Origin: Methylobacter sp.
GTDB taxonomy: Bacteria; Pseudomonadota; Gammaproteobacteria; Methylococcales; Methylomonadaceae
Assembly: GCF_023227905.1 (NCBI RefSeq)
Contig: NZ_JALOCF010000012.1
Coordinates: forward strand, 37,262-101,261
Direction of reading: 5' to 3'
DNA: 64,000 bases
Below the pieces are notes generated by a model. That model searched no databases. It saw nothing but the letters and a program-made list of their open reading frames with translations, and was not told the origin of the DNA. This document shows positions 43,658 through 53,526 of the stretch, piece after piece (position 1 is the stretch's first letter; every line of letters starts with the position of its first letter). A program made the position numbers and the translations under genes.

Positions 43658-46120
43658 CTACGTCCCGTTGACCACCCCGTTCTCGCGTAACAGTTTGATA
43701 AATTCGGCCTTGCGCAAGGGACGCCCGACATAATAGCCCTGAGCCAGATCGCAGCCATGGTTGCGCAAGAACTCGAATTGCTCCTTAGTTTCTACGCCTT
43801 CCGCGACGACTTCGAGACCGAGCTTTTTGCCAACCGTGATGCTCGCTTCAACAATAGCCGCATCGTTGGCATCGTGGGTCAGGTCGTGCACAAAGCTCTG
43901 GTCGATCTTAAGCGCGTCCAGCGGAAAGCGTTTGAGATAGGACAGCGATGAATAGCCGGTACCAAAGTCGTCGATGGCAATGCGAACGCCCAAAGATCGT
44001 AATTTCTTCAAGGTATCGGCAGCAGCGACCGGATCCTGCATAACGATATTCTCGGTCACTTCCAGCTCCAGCGCATCCGCAGGCATGTTTTGCTGTTTCA
44101 TGATATGGCCTACTTTGCGTAACAGTTCCGGGTCGCTAAACTGGGAGGCCGAGACATTGACAGAAATGCGCATCCCCTGAAGCTCCATTTCCTTAAACTC
44201 GGCACAAGTCTGATTCAGCATCCATTCCCCCACCTGTATAATCAATCCGGATTCCTCCAGCATTGACACAAAACCAGCCGGCGGCACCAAACCGCGTTGC
44301 GGATGCTGCCAACGGATCAGCCCTTCCATTGCGACAATGCGGCCGGAACTAAGCTCCGCCTTAGGCTGGTAATAGACAATAAACTCATTATGTTTAAAGG
44401 CCAGGCGCAGATCGGTCTCCAGCGTCAGCAATTCGTGGCTGCGGGCGTTCATGTCCGGGGCATAGAAACGGTACTGGTTATGGCCCGCTCCGGCGGCCCG
44501 GTACATGGCGGTGCCGGCATTGCGCAGCAACTCTTCGACGCCGGTACCGTCATGCGGATAAATCGCGATGCCGGTACAGAAGGTGATGTAGGCGTCCTGC
44601 GCACCGAGCGACATCGACCGCTCAAAAGCGGCATAAATCTTGCGCAATACGGCTAATATACTTTCAGAGCGGATCAGATCGCCCGCTATTATCGCGAATT
44701 CATCACCGCCGTAACGGGCAATGGTATCGTTAGGGCGTAAAGCCGCCTGTAGCCTATCGGCAATCTGCTTGAGTAAGGAATCGCCGACTGCATGCCCCAT
44801 GCTGTCATTGATCCGCTTAAAGTTATCAATATCCAGAAACAATACCGCCACGAAATTATTGGCATGCCGGGCGCGCTCCATTTCTGCATTTAACCGGTCC
44901 ATCAGCAAAATCCGGTTTGGCAGGCCGGTCAGAATGTCGTGAGTAGCCTGATGCTGCAATTCGGCTTCAAAACGTTTGCGTTCGGAAATATCGCGGGCAA
45001 TTGTGGACAGGTATTCAACCTCGCCGGCTGCATCGCGATGTACCAGCAGGACTTGCGACACCGGGACTTCTATTTCGTCGATGCGCCGCAACGCGGTTTC
45101 CCCGGACCAACTGCCGGTACGGTAGGCGACAGGCAAGGCTTCGCTCTGCAATTTCTGCTTTATGCGTTCGGGAAACAGCTCAGTCAGGCAATATTTGCTC
45201 AGGTCCACTTTCGGATCGAGACCAAGCAAACGATAACCGGCATTATTGAGATACTGAAGGCAGCCGCCGGGATCGAGAATCGCGACCAAGTCAGTCGTGG
45301 CTTCCAGAATAGTTACCAGCTGAGCGCGCGCTTCGTCGGCCTTAACGCGTTCTGTGATATCCCGTCCCGTAGAAACCAGATGGGTCACATGCCCCTGCTC
45401 GTCCTTCAAGGGCGTGATGACTTTCTCCTCATAAAACAGCTCGCCATTCTTTTTGCGATTAATCAAAGTTCCCCTGAATATCTCGCCCTTGGTCACCGTT
45501 TCCCAGATATCCTGATAAAAAGCCTGATCATGCCGGCCGGATTTTATCAATGAAGGTTTACCGTCTACGGCTTCAGCCCGGCTATAGCCGGTCATTCGCT
45601 CGAAAGCCGGATTGACATATTCAATAAAGCCGTTGGGATCGGTAATGAGTACGCTGTCGGCCGCCTGCTCCACAACCAGGGACAGCTTGCGCAGTCTCTG
45701 TTCGGTCTGACGGCGTTCCCGGCGCAGCTGTGCTTCCTGAAGCTCGCGCTCCACAGCCGGCATCAGGCGGGATAAATTACCTTTCATGACGTAATCCTGG
45801 GCGCCGGATTTCATCGCTTTCACGGCGGTATTTTCGCCGATCGTACCTGACACAAAGATGAAAGGAAGGTCGAGATCGTTCAGCCTGACCACTTCAAGCG
45901 CCCGCATACCGCTCAAATGCGGCATCGTATAATCGGACAGCACGATATCCCAGTGCTGTTGCAGTGCTTCGGTTAAAGCCTGTTCCGTCTCAACCCGCTG
46001 CCAATCGACAAGCCGCCCTGCTTCCTGCTCCAATTGATCCACTAGCAATAAGGTATCATCCTCGGAGTCTTCAACAATCAGTATGCGCAATGGCTGTTTT
46101 ATATTTATCGGCTCATCCAT
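43658..46120 (-). CDS. Receiver-PAS-PAS-GGDEF-EAL protein
   Basis: 820 residues from the ATG at 46120, with AAGGGTG upstream. A receiver (about 10-130; LIVEDSEDDTLLLVDQL, phosphoacceptor Asp in DIVLSDYTMPH) comes first. PAS1 (about 150-265; FIEYVNPAFERMTGYSRAEA) and PAS2 (about 270-385) follow. Then a GGDEF domain with DIDNFKRINDSMGH and RYGGDEFAI, and an EAL domain (signature MEGLIRWQHP, so EAL reads EGL; DDFGTGYSSLSYLKRFPLD intact). Both synthesis and hydrolysis of c-di-GMP are possible. It is the output of the kinase-receiver-effector operon, four bases after the receiver gene. Confidence 0.95.
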   Translation of the reverse strand: MDEPINIKQPLRILIVEDSEDDTLLLVDQLEQEAGRLVDWQRVETEQALTEALQQHWDIVLSDYTMPHLSGMRALEVVRLNDLDLPFIFVSGTIGENTAVKAMKSGAQDYVMKGNLSRLMPAVERELQEAQLRRERRQTEQRLRKLSLVVEQAADSVLITDPNGFIEYVNPAFERMTGYSRAEAVDGKPSLIKSGRHDQAFYQDIWETVTKGEIFRGTLINRKKNGELFYEEKVITPLKDEQGHVTHLVSTGRDITERVKADEARAQLVTILEATTDLVAILDPGGCLQYLNNAGYRLLGLDPKVDLSKYCLTELFPERIKQKLQSEALPVAYRTGSWSGETALRRIDEIEVPVSQVLLVHRDAAGEVEYLSTIARDISERKRFEAELQHQATHDILTGLPNRILLMDRLNAEMERARHANNFVAVLFLDIDNFKRINDSMGHAVGDSLLKQIADRLQAALRPNDTIARYGGDEFAIIAGDLIRSESILAVLRKIYAAFERSMSLGAQDAYITFCTGIAIYPHDGTGVEELLRNAGTAMYRAAGAGHNQYRFYAPDMNARSHELLTLETDLRLAFKHNEFIVYYQPKAELSSGRIVAMEGLIRWQHPQRGLVPPAGFVSMLEESGLIIQVGEWMLNQTCAEFKEMELQGMRISVNVSASQFSDPELLRKVGHIMKQQNMPADALELEVTENIVMQDPVAAADTLKKLRSLGVRIAIDDFGTGYSSLSYLKRFPLDALKIDQSFVHDLTHDANDAAIVEASITVGKKLGLEVVAEGVETKEQFEFLRNHGCDLAQGYYVGRPLRKAEFIKLLRENGVVNGT

Positions 46121-46124
46121 GACA

Positions 46125-46583
46125 TCACCCTTTTGTGCAATCCGGACAACGAGGCGGCGGCTCATTGAGCAGTATCCAGTAAAGCCCGAGCTGGCCGGCT
46201 ACCCGAACGAATTCGTCGAAGTCGACCGGTTTGCGGACATAGCTGTTGGCGCCCAGCATGTAACCTTTGAGCCGGTCCTCCTCTTCATTCGATGAAGTCA
46301 GCAGTACGACCGGCAGCAACTGGGTTAAGTCATTGTCGCGGATTCGGCGCAGCACTTCCAAGCCGTCGATTTTAGGCAGCTTCAGATCCAGCAGCACAAC
46401 CAATGGCAAATCATTGGGATCGCGCCCGGCATAAATACCCATGGCAAACAGATAATCCAGCGCCTCGGCGCCGTTGCGCGCCACCACTATGGTGTTATTG
46501 ATGTTGTTTTTCTCGAAAGCATGCAGGGTAAGCTCCTCATCATCAGGATTGTCCTCTACCAAAAGAATGACCTTATTTTTCAT
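46125..46583 (-). CDS. Single-domain response regulator (Rcp1-like)
   Basis: 152 residues: a CheY-like receiver with extra loops, as in cyanobacterial Rcp1. Motifs are ILLVEDNPDDEELTLHAFEK, phosphoacceptor Asp in VVLLDLKLPKIDGLEVL, and the Lys in SYVRKPVDFDEF. The tail LLNEPPPRCPDCTKG has a CxxC, unusual for this group. No output domain, so it probably relays phosphate from the kinase whose gene overlaps it by ATGA. Confidence 0.93.
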   Translation of the reverse strand: MKNKVILLVEDNPDDEELTLHAFEKNNINNTIVVARNGAEALDYLFAMGIYAGRDPNDLPLVVLLDLKLPKIDGLEVLRRIRDNDLTQLLPVVLLTSSNEEEDRLKGYMLGANSYVRKPVDFDEFVRVAGQLGLYWILLNEPPPRCPDCTKG

Positions 46584-49162
46584 AAAACCTCTCTAGCTTC
46601 CAGCGTAAAATAAAAGATCGCTCCCTGTTCGACCTTACTTTCGGCCCAAATCCGTCCGCCGTGCTTATGGATAATCCGCTGCGCGGTCGCCAGCCCGATG
46701 CCGGTGCCCGGAAACTCGTTGGTATCATGCAGGCGCTGGAAAGCGCCGAACAGCTTTTCGGCATAGGCCATGTCAAACCCGGCGCCATTGTCCCGCACGA
46801 AATAGACCGGTTCATCGTCCTGCATTTGCATGCCGAATTCGATCTGCGCCTCAGGCTGCTTGTTGGTGAATTTCCAGGCATTACCCAGCAGGTTATCCAG
46901 CACGATGCGCAATAACCGGGCGTCGCCCCAGACAATCAAGCCCGGTTGAATTGTGCATTGCACAACGCGATTCGGTTCCTGATTGCGCAATTCATCGATC
47001 ACCTCAGCGGCAAGCGCACTCAAATCGATGTCTTCGCGTTTCAATTCGGACCGGGTAATGCGTGACAATTTAAGCAAATCGTCAATCAGCGTCGCCATGC
47101 GCTGGGCGGCGGTTCGTACCCGTCTTAATCGGTCCCGGCCCGTGTCGTCCAGCCGGTCGGCGTACTCATCAAGCAGAATGCGGCTGAAACCGTCCACGGC
47201 GCGCAACGGCGCGCGCAAGTCATGGGAGACCGAGTAGCTGAAGGCTTCGAGCTCGTGGTTGACCGATTCAAGAACCATGGCTCGTTCGCGCAACGCCGTA
47301 TTCAGTTGCTGGATGCGGCGATCTGTTTCTTTACGCTCGCTGATGTCTTCGATGATGCCATCATAATAAGTATTGCCGGAGCTGTCCGTTTTCATAGCGG
47401 CGGTAACGGATGCGGAAAACTCGCGATGCTTTAGCGTAACCAGCGGTATCTCTTCGTTATCGACAAAGCCCTGTTGTTTGATTTTATCCATAAATACTTC
47501 CCAGCAGCCCGCATCACGGCACAAATCAACTATAGAGTGCTTCTGCAATTGCTCGGCAGACTCTGCTTCGAACATCGTGACGATGGCCGGATTGACTTCA
47601 AGAAAGCATCCGCTCTCCGAAGTGTGGCGATAGACGCCAATCCGCAGATTATTGACCAGGTCCTGATACTTGGCTTGCACCTCGCGTTGTAGCTGTTCAG
47701 ATCGTTTACGGGCCGTAATGTCCCGGATAATGCCGATGATGAATAGATCCAGGCCTATCTTCAAGGGGCTTAAGGTGACCTCTATCGGTAACTCGCTACC
47801 ATCCTTGCGTCGGCCATGCAAATCGCAGGCTACTCCCATCGGACGAACTACCGGGTTCTGCGTATAAGCTTGCCGATAGCCCTGATGGGCTATACGCAAA
47901 TACTCGGGTATCAACAATTCGACCGGCTGATTAAGCAACTCGTCGCGGCTATAGCCGAACCAAAGTTCGGCCTGCGTATTGACCAATACGATATGCCCTT
48001 CTCCATTGACGATGATAATGGCGTCGGGCGCCGACTCAACCAAACTGCGAAACCGCGCTTCGCTGGCGATCACTTCTTGCTCTATCTGTTGCCGCCGTGT
48101 ACGGTAGTGGGCAATGAACCAGCTGACTACGCCTGATAGCAGGGATAACGCGGTGAAGGCAAGCAACCTGGCTTGCAGCACATGTTTGGTAAGCAGTTTT
48201 TCGGCCGGCACGCGGGCCACTAATAGCCAGCGCTCATCGCCGCTAACAACGTCTTCGAGGATGTCTCCGAACAGGGTTTTCGGCAGGATTTCGTCATAAG
48301 TGAATAAATCGCCATTAGCCATGAACTGCTGCCGCTCGGGATGCTCGATAATAGAGGCCCAGGCCTCGCTATAGTCGTTGGTGAAGCGCTTATCCTTACG
48401 GTCAGGATACATAAAGCCCCATTCGTCTTCAGGGCGAGCGCCGATCAGCCAATAACCCTCGGCGTTCAGCAGCCATAAGTCGCCGACGCTTTGCCGGGCA
48501 ATTGTCCGAATCCGGTCTATCAGTTGTTGCGCCCCATAGCTAAGCAGGATGATGCCGCGTTTTTGCCCCCGTCGATCGAACACCGGCGTACCGAACCGGA
48601 CCACAGGCTTGACCGGCTGATCGATCTTATCGTGTTCAATGATAAGATCGAATGAGGATATATAAACATTATCCTTATCCAGGGCCAGCGTTTGCCCGAC
48701 AAAATAGAGATTGGTCCTGTCCTGCAACTCTTTCTCGGGCACAATCACCGGCAGCCCGTGGTCCCGGTTAACGCGCATTCTTTCCTGTTTTTTTTCATCC
48801 AGAAACACGATACCCTCATAACGCTCCCGGTATTTGACAAAAGTAACCCAATCAGTGCTCAAGCTCGTCGTATTCAGGGGAGATTCATTATCGAGCCAGT
48901 CGTGCAACGCCGGCTTATCTCTTAGATAAAACAGGTCGTCGTGCAGCTCCTGCAATTCTTGGACGATAAAATGACTGCCCACTCTTATAGTCTTTCGCTC
49001 TTCATCGCTTATGTAGGCGAGCATTGATTTTTCTTGAGTTTTATAAACGCTCCACAACGCGATGGCCAAGGCCAGGGTCAGCAGCGCCCATATGAGAATG
49101 AACTGGCGGATTATCGACCAATGTTGCTGATCTTCGTTTGAGCTAAAAAACTTACCACTCAT
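46580..49162 (-). CDS. PAS-containing membrane sensor histidine kinase
   Basis: About 860 residues. TM1 (ILIWALLTLALAIALW) comes first. A long extracytoplasmic sensor of about 290 residues follows. TM2 (LAFTALSLLSGVVSWFIAHY) leads to PAS1 (VESAPDAIIIVNGEGHIVLV) and PAS2. The HisKA domain has phosphoacceptor ELEAFSYSVSHDLRAPLRAV, as in phytochrome-type kinases. HATPase_c has NAWKFTNKQ and GTGIGLATAQRIIHKHGGRI. The ATG at 49162 has GGTGG upstream; 49177 is an alternative. First gene of an operon with a receiver and a GGDEF-EAL effector. The ligand is unknown. Confidence 0.94.
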   Translation of the reverse strand: MSGKFFSSNEDQQHWSIIRQFILIWALLTLALAIALWSVYKTQEKSMLAYISDEERKTIRVGSHFIVQELQELHDDLFYLRDKPALHDWLDNESPLNTTSLSTDWVTFVKYRERYEGIVFLDEKKQERMRVNRDHGLPVIVPEKELQDRTNLYFVGQTLALDKDNVYISSFDLIIEHDKIDQPVKPVVRFGTPVFDRRGQKRGIILLSYGAQQLIDRIRTIARQSVGDLWLLNAEGYWLIGARPEDEWGFMYPDRKDKRFTNDYSEAWASIIEHPERQQFMANGDLFTYDEILPKTLFGDILEDVVSGDERWLLVARVPAEKLLTKHVLQARLLAFTALSLLSGVVSWFIAHYRTRRQQIEQEVIASEARFRSLVESAPDAIIIVNGEGHIVLVNTQAELWFGYSRDELLNQPVELLIPEYLRIAHQGYRQAYTQNPVVRPMGVACDLHGRRKDGSELPIEVTLSPLKIGLDLFIIGIIRDITARKRSEQLQREVQAKYQDLVNNLRIGVYRHTSESGCFLEVNPAIVTMFEAESAEQLQKHSIVDLCRDAGCWEVFMDKIKQQGFVDNEEIPLVTLKHREFSASVTAAMKTDSSGNTYYDGIIEDISERKETDRRIQQLNTALRERAMVLESVNHELEAFSYSVSHDLRAPLRAVDGFSRILLDEYADRLDDTGRDRLRRVRTAAQRMATLIDDLLKLSRITRSELKREDIDLSALAAEVIDELRNQEPNRVVQCTIQPGLIVWGDARLLRIVLDNLLGNAWKFTNKQPEAQIEFGMQMQDDEPVYFVRDNGAGFDMAYAEKLFGAFQRLHDTNEFPGTGIGLATAQRIIHKHGGRIWAESKVEQGAIFYFTLEAREVL

Positions 49163-49716
49163 AGTGATAGCCACCATTTCAGTTTATCGTTTTTAACGTC
49201 ATGCCAAATCAGTGCAAGGATTTTTTCGAACACCTGCATGAAACTTATCCCTTATTACCTTTTATTGCAAATTTTGTGGTTATGGATGCAGCAGTGACCG
49301 GGGAATCAGCTTGACTCCATTTTGTAGAGCTAGAGTTTTGTTCAATTGTTCGTTTTCAAAATTGCAGCCAAGCCGCCTTACAATCCGAATCCGGGAAACC
49401 ACCTTGGGTTTGAGCCGATATTCCAGCAGATCGACTAATCATTACCGAAAACGGTATTCATATCCACAAGGAGATGCAGTTGATGCTGGATGACAGCCTC
49501 TGTATTTTCTTGGTTAGCGAGGTATTTATATGGGCCGAAGATACGGGAGTTGGTTGTTTCGCCCTCGTTCCCACGCACTGCGCTCATCGTTATACAGGTA
49601 TCTGCGGGATCGTCACTCCAACAATCCCTTACCTGGCGTCAGGCGAGAAACAGGCCGATAGGCCCCGTCCGGCTTGGTTCGAAAGTGAGTGCTAATAGTG
49701 CGTGCTGGTTCCCAAG
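49163..49716. other. Intergenic region with degraded repeat fragments
   Basis: About 550 bases without a supported gene, upstream of the sensor kinase. Bases 49560-49590 read CTCGTTCCCACGCACTGCG, a half-unit of the GTTCCCACGC repeat family found in cydD. The kinase promoter is expected here. Confidence 0.45.
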
Positions 49717-49722
49717 CTCCAG

Positions 49723-49892
49723 AGACTGTGAAAGTATGCGTTTTAGAACAAAAGCAAAAGCATTCACCACGAAGGCACGAAGGACACGAAGTTTTCAATA
49801 CATTGAGTTTAAACAATTATTTTTCTTCGTGACCTTCGTGCCTTCGTGGTGAATAGTTTTTTAAATTAATTTTGATAATACTTTCACAGTCT
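49723..49892. mobile_element. 170-bp MITE-like element inserted in a GTTCCCAAGC palindrome
   Basis: Terminal inverted repeats AGACTGTGAAAGTAT (49723-49737) and complement (49878-49892) are perfect over 15 bases. Both sides are flanked by CTCCAG (49717-49722 and 49893-49898). Removing the element and one CTCCAG restores a palindrome (GGTTCCCAAGCTCCAGC and onward) essentially identical to that at 27681-27706. An inner 30-base inverted repeat with one mismatch (49762-49791 and 49825-49854) carries the CACGAAGGCACGAAGG arms seen at 12089. No coding capacity. The exact ends could shift by two bases (GAGACTG ends with TCCA duplication). Confidence 0.85.
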
Positions 49893-50011
49893 CTCCAGCT
49901 TGGGAACGCAGTGCAGCCTGCCATGAGCCTGTCGAAGAGCATAAACAACTTAAATTGCTTCGCTCGGATAATGAGAGTGTCCGGCTTGTATCCGTTAATT
50001 TTTTGAATAAA

Positions 50012-51691
50012 CTACAGCTCACGTAAAACGCCTTGCTCCATGCTATAGACGACATCGACCAAGCCCAACCCGGCCTCACGATGCGTCACCATCACCACGG
50101 TTTTATCCTTGGAAAAATTCGCCAACGCTGTGAATACATCCCGCTCCGTATCGCGATCCAAACCCTCCGTTGGCTCGTCCAGAATCAATACCGGCGCATT
50201 TTTAAGATAAAGCCGCGCCAGGGCGATACGCCGCGCTTCGCCTCCCGACACTTTCACGCCGCTCTCGCCGACCCAGGTTTCAAGACCTTCCGGCAAATAA
50301 CCGATAAAATTCTCCAGCCCTGCGGCTTTAACCGCGGCATTCAGTTCCGCTAGCGATGCGTCCGGTCTGGCAATTAACAAGTTTTCTCTGATCGTAGCCG
50401 CAAACAATTGGCTGCGCTGGGACAATACGCCAAAACAGCTCATCAGTTCATCGGCATCGAATTGCCTGATATCCTGTCCTGCCAATAACACGCTGCCCTG
50501 CTCTGGATCGTAATAACGCATCAACAGCTGCAACAAGGTGGTCTTGCCCGAACCGCTGGGGCCGACGATGGCGATTTTTCCGCCCTGCGGAATAACCAGG
50601 CTGATATTTTTCAGCACCCGCTCCTGCTGGTCCGGATAGCGAAAGCTCACCTCGTTTAACTGCAAATCATAACAGCCCGGCAAGGCTAGTGGCTGAGCCG
50701 CCGGGGTAATGGTCGGCGGCATTTCGGTAACCTGCCTGATGCGCCGGGCGGCTTTTTGGGTTTTTCCTAACATTTGCAGGGCTTGCGGCAACGGCGTCAC
50801 TAATTCAAAAGCCGCAATCACGCAAAAAACGACCACGGCGGAATCCGTTCCCGATAACAGGCCGTCTTTAAATGCCACCGCCGCAAGCATCAATGCCATC
50901 AACAAGGTTATCTGCGACAGCAACAAGGTGAAGGCTGAAGAAATCGCCGACAAGCGGTTGTTCCGGCGTTGGATACTGATCATCAAGTCGGAAAACTGCA
51001 CCAGCTTATCGCTAAACCGTCCGTAAGCCTGGTTGGCGATTAAATCCGCCAAGCCTTGGATCATATCGAGTTGCCGAATCCTGAAATTGGCCGCCAATAC
51101 GACGATCTCTTCGGCCCCGGCGCTACCCAGGCGGTTAAAAATCCACGGCACCCAAACCGAGGCAATCACCAGCATCAGGCCGGTCGTTAAACTGATGACC
51201 GGCGCGTAAAAAGCCAAAAAGACGGTAACAGCGGTTATGCCGACCGCCGCGACAACGGCAGGAGCCAGCAATCGCAAATACAATGCGTCCAAGGCATCAA
51301 TGTCCGCTGTCATGCGTGACAGCAAATCGCCACTGCGCATAGTCGACAAACGCCCCGGAGCCAACGGAACAAGCTGCCGGAAAAACCAGCTGCGTATTCC
51401 CGCCAATACCCGGAAAGTCGCTTCATGCGTGACTATCCGCTCGCCATAACGGCCTAACGTGCGGGTGATCGCCAACGTGCGGATTTGTGCCGCCGGCAAC
51501 ATATAATTGAAGATCAGCGTATTGCCGTCGAGAGCGATTAAGCCCGCTATAGCCGAAGCGCTGATAAACCAGCCTGACAGCGTCAACAAGGCGATAGACG
51601 CGAATGCCGTCAGCAGTGACAGCGCTATTCCGCCCGCTAACCAGGCGCTATGCGGCTTGAATAATTTCAGGAAAAACCATAAATCTTTCAC
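50012..51691 (-). CDS. cydC: ABC transporter CydC (cysteine/glutathione exporter subunit)
   Basis: 559 residues: an N-terminal six-helix ABC membrane domain with the CydC-like start MKDLWFFLKLFKPHSAWLAG. The C-terminal nucleotide-binding domain has Walker A IVGPSGSGKTTLL, signature VSGGEARRIALARLYLKN and Walker B VLILDEPTEGLD. With CydD it exports cysteine and glutathione to the periplasm, needed for cytochrome bd assembly. The GTG start overlaps the cydD stop (GTGA). It lies about 7 kb from cydAB. Confidence 0.95.
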   Translation of the reverse strand: MKDLWFFLKLFKPHSAWLAGGIALSLLTAFASIALLTLSGWFISASAIAGLIALDGNTLIFNYMLPAAQIRTLAITRTLGRYGERIVTHEATFRVLAGIRSWFFRQLVPLAPGRLSTMRSGDLLSRMTADIDALDALYLRLLAPAVVAAVGITAVTVFLAFYAPVISLTTGLMLVIASVWVPWIFNRLGSAGAEEIVVLAANFRIRQLDMIQGLADLIANQAYGRFSDKLVQFSDLMISIQRRNNRLSAISSAFTLLLSQITLLMALMLAAVAFKDGLLSGTDSAVVVFCVIAAFELVTPLPQALQMLGKTQKAARRIRQVTEMPPTITPAAQPLALPGCYDLQLNEVSFRYPDQQERVLKNISLVIPQGGKIAIVGPSGSGKTTLLQLLMRYYDPEQGSVLLAGQDIRQFDADELMSCFGVLSQRSQLFAATIRENLLIARPDASLAELNAAVKAAGLENFIGYLPEGLETWVGESGVKVSGGEARRIALARLYLKNAPVLILDEPTEGLDRDTERDVFTALANFSKDKTVVMVTHREAGLGLVDVVYSMEQGVLREL

Positions 51692-53526
51692 GATACCACC
51701 CGTCCTTGCAGCAGTTCGATCCGTCTGCCCATTCTATTAATCACTTCGGGGTCATGGCTAGCGATAATCAGGGTTTTATCTGCAAACAGCTTATCGATCA
51801 CATCCAACAGCAGCGTTTTGTTGGCGGCATCGAGATTGGCGGTAGGCTCATCCAGCAACACGATGTCGGCATTTTTTAAAAAGGCCCGGGCCAGCGCGAT
51901 TCGTTGTACTTGTCCGCCCGACAAGCCATAGCCTCGCTCGCCAATCCGGGTCAACAAACCGTCCGGCAACTGCGCGCTGAATTCAGTCACGCCGGCCGCT
52001 TGTGCCGCTTCGGCAATGCGTTGCTCGGACGCATCGGGATCGGCCAGCGCGATATTGTCTTTGATGCTGCCGTGGAAGATGTAGGCGTTTTGGCCGCCCC
52101 AGGCGATGGTTTGAACAGCATAGTCCCGGTTAATCATTTGACCGTTAAGCAACACTTGGCCTTCGGTTGCCGCTTCAAAACCCAATAACAGATTTAACAG
52201 CGTCGTTTTTCCGGCGCCCGACTCGCCGACCAAGGCAATTTTTTCATCGGCGGCAATGTGCAGATTGATATCGCTTAAGACCTGCCGCTTGCCATATGTT
52301 TTACTAACATTGTTAAATTCTATTAGGCAGGTGTTACCCTCTTCTCGTTCCCACGCGCTGCGTGGGAACGCTGTATCAACGCGTTGCGTTGAGGAACAGC
52401 CCGCAGCGCGGGCGGCATGAGCTTCCACGCGGCGCGTGGGAACTAGGTTCGATTGTCTTGCACCTATATCATTATTTAAATCACTTACCACCTCGGCGTC
52501 TTGCTCCAGTATTTCAAGGATGGCGTCAGTCGCGCCCAATGCCGCGGCCCGGTCATGATAATTGATCGCCAACTGCCTGAGCGGCATAAAAAACTCGGGC
52601 GCCAGCAGTAATACGAACAGCGCTTCACCTAAGCTGATATGCATAGCCGGGCCGAAATGAACCAACCCTAACAAGCCCAGCCCGACATACACGGCCACCA
52701 GGGCAACCGCAACCGCGCTAAAAAATTCCAGGACTGCCGACGATAAAAACGCAATACGCAAAACTGCCATGGTTTTTTCCCGAAAACCCTCGGCAATTTG
52801 GTTGATATTGGCTAGCTCCTGGCTCGCTTGGCCGAACAGCTTGAGTGTCGCCAGCCCTTGCAATCGATCCAGAAAATAGCCGCTCATTCTCGTCATCGCC
52901 AAAAACTGGCTGCGATTTGCCGAGGCGGCGCCCATGCCGACTAAAGCCATGAAAATCGGCACCAGCGGCCCGGTCACCAAAAAGATCAAGCCGACCACCC
53001 AGTTAACCGGCATGACCACGATAATCATGATGATCGGCAGTACGCCGACGATCATTTGCTGGGGCAAATAACGCGAAAAATAATTTTCCAGCGCATCGAC
53101 CTGTTCCAAGGTAACGGCCGCCAGTTCACCGCTTTGGCGTTGTTTGATTGCAGCGGGGCCCAACGCTAAAAACTTGTCGAACAACTGCTGTCTTACCGAC
53201 GCCCTGACCTGCGCCCCGGCCTCAAATCCCCAGCTTTGGTGCAAATAAACGCACGCGCTACGCAGTATGAAAACAGCAGCCAGCGCTATGAACTGCGTAA
53301 TCAAGGATGTCCATGGCAGCTTGTCGATAATGAGCGTTTGCAGGATAAAGGCAAGCAATGCCGATTGGGCAATTACGCCCAAGCCGTTGGCAATGCCAGC
53401 CATAGCGGCAAATAAAATGGGTTTGCGAACCGCTTTGCGTTGCGTTTTTAACCAGTCGGCACAGTTTTTTTCTCTGGCCTTGCTTTTATCGAAATAGGCT
53501 TGGTTATCTGTTTCTTTTAACTTCAC
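51688..53526 (-). CDS. cydD: ABC transporter CydD, with a REP-derived insert
   Basis: 612 residues (588 in E. coli) from a GTG. The membrane domain (about 35-335) includes LLAPEFFMPLRQLAINYHDR, typical of CydD. The nucleotide-binding domain has Walker A LVGESGAGKTTLL, signature YGLSGGQVQRIALARAFLKN and Walker B IVLLDEPTANLD. The linker between them (about 345-400) carries residues translated from a REP cluster, including AFPRSAWEREEGN, which is not found in normal CydD proteins. The frame stays open. The heterodimer partner is CydC, whose start overlaps this stop. Confidence 0.95.
   Translation of the reverse strand: MKLKETDNQAYFDKSKAREKNCADWLKTQRKAVRKPILFAAMAGIANGLGVIAQSALLAFILQTLIIDKLPWTSLITQFIALAAVFILRSACVYLHQSWGFEAGAQVRASVRQQLFDKFLALGPAAIKQRQSGELAAVTLEQVDALENYFSRYLPQQMIVGVLPIIMIIVVMPVNWVVGLIFLVTGPLVPIFMALVGMGAASANRSQFLAMTRMSGYFLDRLQGLATLKLFGQASQELANINQIAEGFREKTMAVLRIAFLSSAVLEFFSAVAVALVAVYVGLGLLGLVHFGPAMHISLGEALFVLLLAPEFFMPLRQLAINYHDRAAALGATDAILEILEQDAEVVSDLNNDIGARQSNLVPTRRVEAHAARAAGCSSTQRVDTAFPRSAWEREEGNTCLIEFNNVSKTYGKRQVLSDINLHIAADEKIALVGESGAGKTTLLNLLLGFEAATEGQVLLNGQMINRDYAVQTIAWGGQNAYIFHGSIKDNIALADPDASEQRIAEAAQAAGVTEFSAQLPDGLLTRIGERGYGLSGGQVQRIALARAFLKNADIVLLDEPTANLDAANKTLLLDVIDKLFADKTLIIASHDPEVINRMGRRIELLQGRVVS
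52347..52453. repeat. Three REP palindromes inside cydD
   Basis: GTTCCCACGCGCTGCGTGGG and onward (52347-52369), GCCCGCAGCGCGGGC (52399-52413) and a third unit at 52431-52453 (GCTTCCACGCGGCGCGTGG and onward). They lie in the coding sequence of cydD and encode residues of about 358-394, between the membrane and ATPase domains. The length is compatible with the open frame. Confidence 0.9.
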
